DNA of 64,000 nucleotides, from assembly GCF_001655675.1 (NCBI RefSeq), contig NZ_LYRP01000001.1:186001-250000 (forward strand). Reading direction: 5' to 3'. This document shows positions 7,977-16,723 of the stretch, in pieces. The position numbers and the translations under genes were made by a program. Each line of letters begins with the position of its first letter. Position 1 is the first letter of the stretch. The notes under the pieces were generated by a model. The model was not told the DNA's origin. It was given only the letters and a program-made list of their open reading frames with translations, and did no database searches. This stretch comes from Mangrovibacter phragmitis. GTDB taxonomy: Bacteria > Pseudomonadota > Gammaproteobacteria > Enterobacterales > Enterobacteriaceae.

Positions 7977-10159
7977 GCCGTAAAATCACTACTGCGGATA
8001 CGCTGGCCGCACTGATTAACTGGGTTGAAAAATACCGCACGCAAGCCAGTATACTGGATGAAGATGGAGACCGTCTGTGCCAGCATGTTCAGGCAAAACA
8101 ATTCAGGCTTAGCCAGCTCGAACAATCTCTTGAATCCTCACCTACTCTTGGGATTTACGGACAAGGCTATGAGGCAAAATCCTGGTTGTTACGTACTCTG
8201 ACTGACAGCCCTGACGGGCGCGTACAAGTGAGTGCCCAGGGGCGAACTATTGATTACTTAAGCCACATCCAGCCAGGGCACACTGCGCCTACTATGGCAG
8301 TGCGCTTCACTGCGCAACCGCAAACCACCGCCAAAGGTTACCCGGTTACTCTACGGTTGCTGAGCGAAATCGCGTTGGTTGCACTGTTTATGAGCCATTA
8401 TCACCATCAACCAGGCTTACAGGCATTGCCATCTGCCCGCCTGCAAAACCGGTTACAGCAGGCAGCCTTACGCCGCCAGCCGGGTATACAACCAACCGTA
8501 AATCCACAAGAAGTCAGTTTGCTGGCCCGTCACTGGGCTCAACTTCCGGCACGTAAAACCTGGCAAATTGATGATGCTGACTGGTTCCGTATAGCCAGGT
8601 TGTTGCCAGAGCTTGGCCTGGATGATCGCCAGAGCCTGTATAGTTTGTTTTGGGGAGATAACCCGGAGCTGACCACTCAATGGCGTACCCTGGCCGATGC
8701 ACTGGCGCGTCTTAATGGCGCGCGAGCCGTTTGTGCACCGCTGGACCTCCTGGTGGATGCATTCTCACTGCCCACCGAGAATTTTCTCTGCCCTGCCGAG
8801 TTTGCTCATGACCAGGACCAGGGCGATGTAATTGTTTGCCCGGTACAGCTTAACCGTGTTGAAGGCCAGGTCAGTATTGCGCTCTCTTCCCTGGCGCTAC
8901 TGTGTTATGAGGTGGTGTTTACCCTGGCGGCAGCGCCAGCACTCGATGGCGTTGATCTGTTGGATCTCCCGCCCTATGGTGTGCCTGATTCCTTACAAAA
9001 AACCCGGGCTCTGATACTGCCCGATTTATATGCCTGGCAGGCCAGCCCCGATTTACTGCTGATAAACCAGGCGGTTTCTTCCCGTCAGGATATCTACCCA
9101 GTCAGTCAGCTGCTGAAACGTTGGCAACAGGCCACACAGGCAGTGGCTGAAAATGGCGATAATCTGCCAGGTATGGCCTGGGTTATCACGCCATTTGATG
9201 GCCGCCAAAGCGGGCAAACTCCCCTTGACGATGGTTTGCAGCGCCTGTGTGGTAAACCCGGAGTTGACTGGGGAACATTGCAGGCACTGGATGAACATAA
9301 CCTGTCGCGCCTCAAACACTGGCTGCAGGATGCACTGACCCAGGAACGCCATCAGTTACGTCTGGCATCCCTGACTGCCCGGTTATGCGCAGAAACCTGT
9401 TTGCTATTTTCACCTTATGCAGCAACTGAACAGGCCGACCCGGAGCAAGCCAAATCTCTTGCCAGCCAGCTGGTGCGGACATTACAACGCCAGGCACAGC
9501 ATCATGGCGAAATTATTAGTGGATTGTTACCCCCTGCCGGGTTAACGGAGAGTCTGAACAACGACCAGAAGCAACCTGCTCTGAGTACGCTGCCTATCTT
9601 TGATCCTGGCCTTGATTTGTTCAGTGATGAACCAGCAACGGCAGAAAGTGACAGCACTCCCGTACTGCCTGCCGGGCAGGTGTTATTTCTTCAATGGGTG
9701 CGCCATGTTCGCCAGTGGGCAGGAAAACCCGAAACCGTAACCTGCACCGGCCTTAGCGCTGACGAGTTGCAGTTGCTGGCCGATATTATTATCACCACCA
9801 GCTACCGTACCGGGCTCCGGGATAAACTGGACAAGCTGTCTGCAAATGCCGTGGCAGGCTATGCCACATTGGGGGATTTCATTACCTGGCTGGGATACAG
9901 TGAAATACCTGTTGAACAGCGCCCTCAGAGCCGGGTCAATCGTGGTAAAGGTATTTTCGCACCCCATATACAAACTGGCGGAGCGGTGCGCCTGACCCGG
10001 CTGGGTGAACAACCGGCCCACGCAGCAACGCATTATGTGTATGACTGGCTGGTAGCCTTGTACCAGTGTGCGCTGGACAACAGGGATTATGTTCGCCCCG
10101 GCGACCTGAATAAAACACAACGTAAATCACTGGTCACACTGATTTCACGGCTCGCTTAG
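7973..10159 (+). CDS. srfC: SrfC, putative virulence factor with degenerate P-loop
   Basis: Last gene of the srfABC operon, 728 residues, starting inside the srfB stop codon. Near the N-terminus a beta strand leads into G-Q-G-Y-E-A-K-S (residues 63-70), which has the spacing of a Walker A motif but Ala in place of the Gly before Lys. The rest is largely helical with many Gln and Leu residues, no signal peptide and no convincing membrane helix. The family (Virul_Fac) is found with SrfB. The partnership with an actin-like ATPase and a membrane-anchored protein suggests a cytosolic complex docked at the inner membrane (inference). A hairpin follows the stop. Confidence 0.88.
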   Translation: MSRKITTADTLAALINWVEKYRTQASILDEDGDRLCQHVQAKQFRLSQLEQSLESSPTLGIYGQGYEAKSWLLRTLTDSPDGRVQVSAQGRTIDYLSHIQPGHTAPTMAVRFTAQPQTTAKGYPVTLRLLSEIALVALFMSHYHHQPGLQALPSARLQNRLQQAALRRQPGIQPTVNPQEVSLLARHWAQLPARKTWQIDDADWFRIARLLPELGLDDRQSLYSLFWGDNPELTTQWRTLADALARLNGARAVCAPLDLLVDAFSLPTENFLCPAEFAHDQDQGDVIVCPVQLNRVEGQVSIALSSLALLCYEVVFTLAAAPALDGVDLLDLPPYGVPDSLQKTRALILPDLYAWQASPDLLLINQAVSSRQDIYPVSQLLKRWQQATQAVAENGDNLPGMAWVITPFDGRQSGQTPLDDGLQRLCGKPGVDWGTLQALDEHNLSRLKHWLQDALTQERHQLRLASLTARLCAETCLLFSPYAATEQADPEQAKSLASQLVRTLQRQAQHHGEIISGLLPPAGLTESLNNDQKQPALSTLPIFDPGLDLFSDEPATAESDSTPVLPAGQVLFLQWVRHVRQWAGKPETVTCTGLSADELQLLADIIITTSYRTGLRDKLDKLSANAVAGYATLGDFITWLGYSEIPVEQRPQSRVNRGKGIFAPHIQTGGAVRLTRLGEQPAHAATHYVYDWLVALYQCALDNRDYVRPGDLNKTQRKSLVTLISRLA

Positions 10160-10162
10160 ACG

Positions 10163-10194
10163 AAAACCGTTTCCCTGCACTTGCGGGGAAACGG
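10163..10194 (-). terminator. Terminator between srfC and the phytase-like gene
   Basis: CCGTTTCCC pairs with GGGAAACGG around a short loop. The T-run (TTTT) lies on the minus-strand side, so it best serves the minus-strand gene ending at 10217, though srfC transcripts would also meet the hairpin. Confidence 0.75.
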
Positions 10195-10216
10195 GGATTA
10201 ATCTTCTGAATAACCT

Positions 10217-11578
10217 TTACTTGACAGGTTTCGCCAGGTGAATGACCCAAAGTTCGCTAAGAGACGCCGGTGGGTTGAGCGCTGACAGCACGACTGTACT
10301 GGTCACCGGTTGCCCATTGTAGGTAAGGTTGCCTTTGCCATCCGCCTGGTAGTCATCCAGCTTTTTGGCTCCATCTACAGGGTGAGCCAGTGACGATGTC
10401 AGGCCGAAGTCATTGTCATTGGTTACTGCCAGCGTACGGTTGTCGATGAGTGCCAAACCTTCAGCTTTTTCCTGCTGCCAGCCCAATTGGGGTAAATCGA
10501 CAATTTCAGTCTTTGTCGCCAGCTTAATACCACGCTTTTTTAATGCTTCTGGCGTGTTAAATTCCGGTGCTGTCTGGCTATCAAATGGCGTTAAGTCTGT
10601 TGCATGGCGCAAGTCAACTTTGTAGATACGGTTATGCATCACTTTGTCTTTATCTTTACCTTGCTCAATCAGCAACACTTCATGGTTGTTCAGTGCCACA
10701 ACATCACCAATTTTCGCATCAGATGCTTTTTTATAGTGTGTATCAATTGGGTAGCCATACATTGCTGTTTTACCCGTCGCCGGGTCGAGCACAACCAGAC
10801 GAGTAAAGGTCGCTTTATTTTTACTTTTCCCGTCTATATTCAGTGTGCTTTGTACTGCGCCAAGAATTTTGCCGTCAGGCAGGCGGGTTACACCTTCAAA
10901 ACCGCGGTTTGGCTGGCGCCACTTGATAATGGCTGGTAACCCCCGGGCCACACTTTGCTCGCCTGCGGCAGGTTCCGGGCCATATTTGGCCAGGACTTTC
11001 CCTTCGCCATCGACATGAATCAGGAACGGACCATATTCATCGCATAGCCAGAATCCACCTTTACCGTCTGGCGTAATACCTTCAGTATCCAGACCTCTCG
11101 GGTCTGAGCTCAGTGTTTTCAGTTCGCTGTTGAGGGCGACTTCATTGGTAGAACCGACCATTCCTTGTGGCAGAGGCAGACCGGAGATATTTCCTTTGTC
11201 ATCATGGATGGGGCGTTCTTCAGACGCCAGTGCGTTATTCCCCGACACGCGAATTGTCATAATAAATGGTGTGAAATTTGGAGAGGCGAAAATTTTCGAT
11301 GCCTTCTCCCCCACATCCGGCGAATCGGCATTGGGGCCGCGGTCTGTTACCGTGGCAAACGTCAGCTCGCCATGTTGTTTGCCGGTAAAGGTCAGCCCGG
11401 AACCCACACCCGGTGGCAAGCCATTAGGGAAAGTATGCTGTAGCGCCTGGCTCACAGCAACGCGTTCCCCTCCCGGGAAGCTTACGACATAGCGGTCAAC
11501 CTGAAGTTGTGCCGCCAGAGAACAGAAAGGAATAAATCCGGCCAATAGCAGTGGTTTGAATCCCATGAGGTTATCCAT
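10217..11578 (-). CDS. Secreted esterase-like/phytase-like beta-propeller protein
   Basis: A 453-residue protein with a signal peptide (hydrophobic core L-L-L-A-G-F-I-P-F-C, cleavage probably after S-L-A-A). The mature part matches the family called esterase-like activity of phytase: an early G-S-G-L-T-F segment, T-D-R-G-P-N-A-D-S-P, D-T-E-G-I-x-x-D-G-K-G-G-F-W-L-C-D-E-Y-G-P-F, and a later N-D-N-D-F-G. These acidic blade motifs suggest Ca-dependent periplasmic hydrolysis of phosphate or other esters; the true substrate is unknown. ATG 11566 (M-G-F-K) is an alternative start with a better ribosome site. The upstream region has a Pho-box-like sequence at the right distance, so phosphate control is likely (inference). 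Confidence 0.82.
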   Translation of the reverse strand: MDNLMGFKPLLLAGFIPFCSLAAQLQVDRYVVSFPGGERVAVSQALQHTFPNGLPPGVGSGLTFTGKQHGELTFATVTDRGPNADSPDVGEKASKIFASPNFTPFIMTIRVSGNNALASEERPIHDDKGNISGLPLPQGMVGSTNEVALNSELKTLSSDPRGLDTEGITPDGKGGFWLCDEYGPFLIHVDGEGKVLAKYGPEPAAGEQSVARGLPAIIKWRQPNRGFEGVTRLPDGKILGAVQSTLNIDGKSKNKATFTRLVVLDPATGKTAMYGYPIDTHYKKASDAKIGDVVALNNHEVLLIEQGKDKDKVMHNRIYKVDLRHATDLTPFDSQTAPEFNTPEALKKRGIKLATKTEIVDLPQLGWQQEKAEGLALIDNRTLAVTNDNDFGLTSSLAHPVDGAKKLDDYQADGKGNLTYNGQPVTSTVVLSALNPPASLSELWVIHLAKPVK

Positions 11579-11600
11579 TTTGGTTGTTTTGTGAAGGATT

Positions 11601-11647
11601 TATCTAAGCGGGCATATGTGACAGCACAATGACAATGACAATGACAG
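11601..11647 (-). promoter_or_regulatory. Candidate PhoB-dependent promoter of the phytase-like gene
   Basis: Read on the minus strand, TTGTCAT-TGTG-CTGTCAC (11635 down to 11618) matches 13 of the 14 fixed positions of the Pho box CTGTCAT-n4-CTGTCAY. A TAGATA hexamer (11606-11601) follows 11 bases later, the usual place for a -10 box behind PhoB. Further TGTCA copies at 6-base steps extend upstream to 11647. The gene start is at 11578. Confidence 0.6.
11626..11646 (+). repeat. Hexamer tandem repeat (ACAATG, 3.5 copies)
   Basis: Three and a half copies of ACAATG in perfect tandem. They overlap the Pho-box-like site, and on the other strand read as TGTCAT steps. Copy-number change here would alter the spacing or number of TGTCA half-sites. 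Confidence 0.85.
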
Positions 11648-11804
11648 ATTAACCCTAAGCAAACCTGGCCTGGCAGATAAGGCTAATCCTAAAGTATGAG
11701 CAATCAGATGAACTGCGCATGATCATAAAGGTTAATTAAGGGCTAAAATCATGTTTCGTTTGTCGCTTATCGCAAACTTCATCTGTAAAATATAGATAAA
11801 TCCT

Positions 11805-11847
11805 GGTTACTTACGATATGTCAGCAAAAGTAACCGTCGGCATATCG
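11805..11847 (+). promoter_or_regulatory. Interleaved inverted repeats in the leader of the diguanylate cyclase gene
   Basis: GGTTACTT (11805-11812) is the exact complement of AAGTAACC (11828-11835), and CGATATG (11814-11820) that of CATATCG (11841-11847). The arms alternate, so as RNA they could form an H-type pseudoknot or two mutually exclusive hairpins. The last arm touches the GAGGGA ribosome site (11847-11852) of the ATG at 11861. As DNA they could be two overlapping operators. Confidence 0.55.
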
Positions 11848-11860
11848 AGGGACTCGTGTT

Positions 11861-13471
11861 ATGACCGCACTACGAACCATCAAACTCAACTTACTACTGA
11901 CCTGGATGTCAATTGGTTCAGTGGTGCTGACAGGCGTGCTCTTGCTGACGTCATTGTATTTTTATCAAAAAGCTAATATTGAGCATACTATTCTTGAGAA
12001 TAACAACGCTTATGCCCGCAAACTGGCAGAAACAGCGGACAGAGTGATTGGCATCAGCCAGCAGGAACTGGCTTACAGTGCCAGTAAGATTCATAGTCTC
12101 AATGATTACCAGACCATGGTAGATGAAGCCGACAGGCTGCGTTTGCAATCAGGCTTTTTTAACTCAGTTATTGTGGTTAATGACCGCGGAATTATTCTGG
12201 CTACATCACCAGAAAGCCTCAATTTACGAGGGATTGGCTTGCAATCGAAGGCTAACAAGAATGCATTAAAAACCCGTAAACTTTATATTTCACAGCCTTT
12301 TTTTACTGGTACTACTGGCCGCTACGTCATTTTTCTTTCGGCACCGCTGTTCGACCATGCAGGTAATTATCTCGGTTATATCGGTGGTTCGATTTACCTA
12401 AAACAGAAAAGCATCTTAAACCAAATAATCAGCACCCATTTTTATAATTACAGTGCCAATGTGAGCATTGTTTCCAATGACGGGCATATCATTTTTAATA
12501 AAGATCCGAACAAAGTGGGCAGCCAGATTGGTATTGATGACCAGCTGAAAAAAATGTTGCGCCAGAATATGAGCGGTACTTACGTAATTAACCATGATGA
12601 AGCGACGCAATTACTCGGCGTTGGCAGCCTGACTAAAACGGACTGGAATGTCTTTGTTTATGCAGATGGTTCACTGGTAAACGATATTATGCTTTCCACA
12701 ATACGCCAGTCTGTGTGGTTTATCATTCTGATTCTGGTGTTTACCTCATTGTTATCCTTCATTTTATCAACACTGATAGCACAGCCATTACGCCGCCTGG
12801 CAATACTCTCGGCCAGTAAGCCGACTGCTCATGTGGTGGAGGAAATTCGCCAGATAGATGCCTGGTACTACGAAGCTAATAAATTGAAAGTATCAATCAG
12901 TGCCGGGATGGTTTCGACCATTAAACAGGTGAAAAATCTGGATCGTGAAGCATCAACGGACCCATTAACCGGGCTGCTTAACCGGCGAGGCTTCATGACA
13001 CTGGCAAGCGTATCGGGAAAACACAGTGAGAATGCGCTTATCTCTCTGGACCTCGATCACTTCAAGCGTGTGAATGACACCTGGGGGCATGATACCGGAG
13101 ATAAGGTGCTGGTGATGGTCAGTGGCATTCTTAAAACTATCTGCCGGGAAACGGACCTTGTTGGGCGTTTTGGCGGGGAGGAGTTTGTCATTATGCTGCC
13201 GGGTACCAGCACAGAAAATGCTGAGAAGATTGCCAAACGCATCCGATGCACTATTGAACAGGAAAAACATCCTCAGTTGCCTTCTGTCACTATATCAGCG
13301 GGTATTGCCGCACTTGAAGATGCGGACAGTATTGATGAAGCAATAAAAATGACAGATATCGCGTTGTATGAAGCCAAAGACAAAGGCCGTAACCGGGTGG
13401 TACTTTACCGCTCGTTATGTTCGCAGCCCCTGACTTCTGGCGTCCAGTCGGCTTCTTCAACCCACGCCTGA
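11861..13471 (+). CDS. Membrane diguanylate cyclase with periplasmic Cache sensor and GGDEF domain
   Basis: A 536-residue inner-membrane signalling protein. An N-terminal helix (about 12-34) and a second helix (about 284-308) enclose a periplasmic Cache-type sensor with the S-x-x-L-R-G-I-G-L and G-x-Y-L-G-Y-I-G-G-S-I-Y-L segments. A short linker leads to a GGDEF domain with intact active site G-G-E-E-F (438-442), so it should make cyclic di-GMP. R-E-T-D (429-432) sits five residues ahead, the position of an inhibitory I-site, so product feedback is expected. It resembles the E. coli DgcJ/DgcQ type but I cannot name an orthologue. The leader carries interleaved dyads next to the ribosome site. 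Confidence 0.93.
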   Translation: MTALRTIKLNLLLTWMSIGSVVLTGVLLLTSLYFYQKANIEHTILENNNAYARKLAETADRVIGISQQELAYSASKIHSLNDYQTMVDEADRLRLQSGFFNSVIVVNDRGIILATSPESLNLRGIGLQSKANKNALKTRKLYISQPFFTGTTGRYVIFLSAPLFDHAGNYLGYIGGSIYLKQKSILNQIISTHFYNYSANVSIVSNDGHIIFNKDPNKVGSQIGIDDQLKKMLRQNMSGTYVINHDEATQLLGVGSLTKTDWNVFVYADGSLVNDIMLSTIRQSVWFIILILVFTSLLSFILSTLIAQPLRRLAILSASKPTAHVVEEIRQIDAWYYEANKLKVSISAGMVSTIKQVKNLDREASTDPLTGLLNRRGFMTLASVSGKHSENALISLDLDHFKRVNDTWGHDTGDKVLVMVSGILKTICRETDLVGRFGGEEFVIMLPGTSTENAEKIAKRIRCTIEQEKHPQLPSVTISAGIAALEDADSIDEAIKMTDIALYEAKDKGRNRVVLYRSLCSQPLTSGVQSASSTHA

Positions 13472-13485
13472 CAACCTCACTCATT

Positions 13486-13507
13486 GCGGGCGGAGTCCTC
13501 CGCCCGC
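13486..13507. terminator. GC-rich hairpin between convergent genes
   Basis: GCGGGCGGAG and CTCCGCCCGC form a 10-bp stem with almost no loop between the diguanylate cyclase gene and patD. There is no T-run on either side, so it is a weak terminator candidate. Confidence 0.45.
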
Positions 13508-13518
13508 GCATTCCAACC

Positions 13519-14943
13519 TTAATGTTTTATCATTATGTGGCGGACTACGGTGTAATCTTCCAGACCATACATCGACATATCTTTGCCATAACCTGAAGAC
13601 TTTAACCCGCCGTGAGGCATTTCGCTGACCAGCATGAAATGGGTATTCACCCAGGTACAGCCATAGCGCAGACGGGCACACAAACGGTGAGCTCTGCCAA
13701 CATCTTTCGTCCAGACAGACGAGGCCAGCCCATAATCAGAGTCATTTGCCCAAAGTAATGCCTGCGCTTCGTCGTCAAATTCCGTCACACTGACCACCGG
13801 GCCGAATACCTCACGTTGAACAATGTCATCGCCTTGTTTCGCACCAGCAAGCACCGTTGGCTGGAAATAATACCCCGGGCCGGGTACCCGGCTACCCCCG
13901 GTTACCACGCTGATATGTGGCAATGACTTAGCCTGATTGACAGCTTTTTCAACCCGTTCAAGATGTGCCAGCGAACTTAACGGGCCCAGCTCGGTATCGG
14001 TGTCATCAGGGGCACCTGTTTTCAGCGTACTGACCGCGTTACCCAGCTTTTCAACCAGTTGGGCATAAATGCCTTTCTGTGCGTAGATGCGGCACGCCGC
14101 GGTACAATCCTGCCCGGCATTGTAAAAACCAAATGCCCGGATCCCGTCCACCACTTCATCAAGATCTGCGTCATCAAACACCAGTACCGGTGCTTTCCCA
14201 CCTAATTCCATATGCGTGCGTTTCACACTTTGCGATGTGTGGCGAATAATATGCGCACCAGTGGGGATAGAACCGGTCAGTGACACCATAGCAATGTCTT
14301 TATGCCCGGTCAGGGCGTCGCCCACCGTTTGGCCACGCCCAAACAACACACTCAGTACGCCCGCCGGGAAAATGTCTTTTGCCAGTTCGGCCAGCTTAAA
14401 TGTGGTTAATGGTGTGACTTCAGACGGTTTGATAACCACGCAGTTACCCGCGGCCAGTGCCGGACCTAATTTCCATGCTGCCATCATCAACGGATAGTTC
14501 CAGGGCGCGATAGACGCCACCACACCTACCGGGTCACGGCGAATCATGGATGTATGCCCTTCCAGATACTCGCCGGCAGCGGAACCACTCAGGCAACGGG
14601 CCGCTCCGGCAAAAAAACGGAATACATCGGCGACTGCAGGGATTTCATCGTTAAGCACTGCGTGAAAAGGTTTGCCACAGTTTTGCGACTCCAGGCGGGC
14701 AAATGTCTGCGCATGTTGTTCGATGATAGCGGCCAGTGCCAGCAGTTTTTCAGCACGCTCGCGGGGCACTGTCTGGCTCCATGAGTCAAATGCGGCACTG
14801 GCGGAACTCACTGCACTGTTAACTTGCTCCACCGTGGCTTCAGGAATCTGAAGCAATACTTCGCCGGTGGCAGGGTTGTAAACGGGAAGAGGTTCACCTT
14901 GCCCAGTAACCAGTTGTCCATTGATTAAAAGTTGGCTTTGCAT
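13519..14943 (-). CDS. patD: Gamma-aminobutyraldehyde dehydrogenase PatD (YdcW)
   Basis: A 474-residue aldehyde dehydrogenase, the same length as E. coli PatD. The catalytic region G-Q-D-C-T-A-A-C-R holds the nucleophilic Cys, and M-E-L-G-G-K-A-P-V holds the general-base Glu; P-W-N-Y-P-L-M-M is the NAD site segment. It oxidises 4-aminobutanal from putrescine breakdown to GABA with NAD. It is the last gene of the minus-strand operon, 36 bases after ydcV, and AGGAAAAT precedes its ATG. The grouping with a polyamine-type importer fits uptake and catabolism of putrescine or related amines. Confidence 0.94.
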   Translation of the reverse strand: MQSQLLINGQLVTGQGEPLPVYNPATGEVLLQIPEATVEQVNSAVSSASAAFDSWSQTVPRERAEKLLALAAIIEQHAQTFARLESQNCGKPFHAVLNDEIPAVADVFRFFAGAARCLSGSAAGEYLEGHTSMIRRDPVGVVASIAPWNYPLMMAAWKLGPALAAGNCVVIKPSEVTPLTTFKLAELAKDIFPAGVLSVLFGRGQTVGDALTGHKDIAMVSLTGSIPTGAHIIRHTSQSVKRTHMELGGKAPVLVFDDADLDEVVDGIRAFGFYNAGQDCTAACRIYAQKGIYAQLVEKLGNAVSTLKTGAPDDTDTELGPLSSLAHLERVEKAVNQAKSLPHISVVTGGSRVPGPGYYFQPTVLAGAKQGDDIVQREVFGPVVSVTEFDDEAQALLWANDSDYGLASSVWTKDVGRAHRLCARLRYGCTWVNTHFMLVSEMPHGGLKSSGYGKDMSMYGLEDYTVVRHIMIKH

Positions 14944-14979
14944 GTTATTTTCCTTGTTTACTTTGGTGTTGCTGTCGCA

Positions 14980-15786
14980 TTATTTTTCACTACCGGCCGT
15001 TGTGTCGGTATCGCGTGTTAACCACCAGGCTCCCAGAATGGGCAACATGGTGGCAAGCATCACAACCAGCGCTACAACATTTGTCACGGGAACATCCCGT
15101 GGTCTTCCTAACTGGTTCAGTAACCATAACGGCAGCGTTTGTTCATGGCCTGCCGTGAATGTCGTCACGATAATTTCATCAAATGAAAGTGCAAATGCCA
15201 GCATGCCGCCAGCAAGCATGGCGGAGGCGAGTCCTGGTAAAATAATATAGCGAAAGGTTTGCCAGCCATCCGCTCCGAGGTCCATGGATGCCTCAACCAT
15301 GCTCCAGGCGGTTCGCCGAAAGCGAGCCACTACGTTATTGAACACTATGACCACACAGAAAGTGGCATGCCCGACAACCAGCGTGAACATCCCCGGCGTT
15401 ATTCCCAATTTGTTAAAGGCGGTGAGCAATGCCAGACCGGTGATAATGCCGGGCAAAGCAATGGGTAACATCAGGACAAAACTAATGACGTTACGGCCAA
15501 AAAATGCCTTTCGCCAGAGAGCTGCTGCAGCTAACGTGCCAAGTATTAACGCAATAATTGTTGCCAGTGCCGCTACTTTAAGTGACAACGTCACAGCATT
15601 CAGTATATCCCCTCTTGCTGCAGCCACCTGAAACCAGTGTAGCGTGAATCCGGAAGGTGGAAAGCTGAAGGCCGCTTCTTCAGTATTGAATGCGTAAAGC
15701 GCAATGATAATTAACGGGAAGTGAAGAAAAATGATAACCGCCCAGGCGGTGGCAGTGAGCCAAAATGGGGCGCGATTAGAGTGCAT
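14980..15786 (-). CDS. ydcV: ABC transporter permease YdcV (polyamine type)
   Basis: A 268-residue inner-membrane permease with six predicted helices and the [10 protein letters not shown]-x-x-x-F-R-x-I-x-L-P coupling loop of binding-protein-dependent importers, PotC type. It pairs with YdcU to form the membrane channel energised by YdcT and fed by YdcS. The start overlaps the ydcU end by 11 bases and has GGGAG upstream. The E. coli homologue is about 264 residues. YdcV has been linked to DNA uptake in E. coli besides putative spermidine or putrescine transport; the substrate here is inferred from the linked patD. Confidence 0.93.
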   Translation of the reverse strand: MHSNRAPFWLTATAWAVIIFLHFPLIIIALYAFNTEEAAFSFPPSGFTLHWFQVAAARGDILNAVTLSLKVAALATIIALILGTLAAAALWRKAFFGRNVISFVLMLPIALPGIITGLALLTAFNKLGITPGMFTLVVGHATFCVVIVFNNVVARFRRTAWSMVEASMDLGADGWQTFRYIILPGLASAMLAGGMLAFALSFDEIIVTTFTAGHEQTLPLWLLNQLGRPRDVPVTNVVALVVMLATMLPILGAWWLTRDTDTTAGSEK

Positions 15787-16723
15787 CGAATGCTCCCAGG
15801 CGTTTTACCAACGCCAGCCATAAGCCAATCAGAACACAAGGCACCAGGGTAAATGCCGCCGCCATGGGCATATTGCCTATAGCGCCTTGCTGCACATAGA
15901 CCATATTGCCAATGAAATACCCCGGCGGGCCCACCAGTTGCGGAATAATAAAATCCCCCAGGGTCAGTGAAAACGTAAAGATGGAACCCGCAGCAATACC
16001 GGGAATAGCCAGCGGCAGAACGACATAGCGCAATGTTTGCCCCGGCCTGGCCCCCAGGTCTGCCGAGGCCTGTAGTGCTGAAGATGGCACTCTGACCAGC
16101 GCAGCATGTACCGGTAATATCATGAATGGCAACCAGATATAAACAAACACTCCAAAACGGCCCAGACCAGAAGTGGAAAGTGTTGTACCGCCTATGCCTG
16201 GTATGCTGAGCACTGTGCTTAACACACCTTCCAGCCCCATATGGGTTAAAAACCACTGCGCCACGCCATCTTTTGCCAGCAACAACGTCCATGCATAGGC
16301 TTTAACAATATAACTGGCCCACATTGGCAACATCACCGCAATGTACAAAAAGGCTTTCATGCGGCCACTGGCATAACGCGCCATATACCAGGCGAGAGGA
16401 AAAGCCAGCACTGCGCTTGCCAGCGTGACCAGCAAGGCCATGATGACGGTACGTGAAATGATGTCGTAATTAGCCGGGGAGAATAGCGCAGCCAGGTTGC
16501 TCAGTGTCAGTTCTGGCAGCACCAACATGGTGAAGTCGTCAAAGGTGTACAAACCCTGCCACAGCAATGTGAACAAAGAACCGAGGTAAATAATGGCGAA
16601 CCACATTACCGGTGGAGTCAGTAACAGTGCCAGCCAAAACAACGGCCGACGCCACAGAAACGTGCAGACATCACGCCTTAAACGATAGTGTGATACACCT
16701 TTTGCTGCTTCCTGCATATTCAT
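15776..16723 (-). CDS. ydcU: ABC transporter permease YdcU (polyamine type)
   Basis: A 315-residue permease of the PotB type: a first helix near residues 35-60, five more helices after a periplasmic stretch, and a coupling loop with [19 protein letters not shown]. It is the first permease of the ydcSTUV importer. It overlaps ydcT by 4 bases at its start and ydcV by 11 bases at its end, so the subunits are probably translated together. Confidence 0.93.
   Translation of the reverse strand: MNMQEAAKGVSHYRLRRDVCTFLWRRPLFWLALLLTPPVMWFAIIYLGSLFTLLWQGLYTFDDFTMLVLPELTLSNLAALFSPANYDIISRTVIMALLVTLASAVLAFPLAWYMARYASGRMKAFLYIAVMLPMWASYIVKAYAWTLLLAKDGVAQWFLTHMGLEGVLSTVLSIPGIGGTTLSTSGLGRFGVFVYIWLPFMILPVHAALVRVPSSALQASADLGARPGQTLRYVVLPLAIPGIAAGSIFTFSLTLGDFIIPQLVGPPGYFIGNMVYVQQGAIGNMPMAAAFTLVPCVLIGLWLALVKRLGAFDAL

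Noticed and set aside
15711-16292. 193-codon minus-strand frame across the ydcU/ydcV junction
   Set aside because: Shifted frame of two clear permease genes; Gly, Tyr and Cys-rich translation without family features. No frameshift is needed to read ydcU and ydcV.
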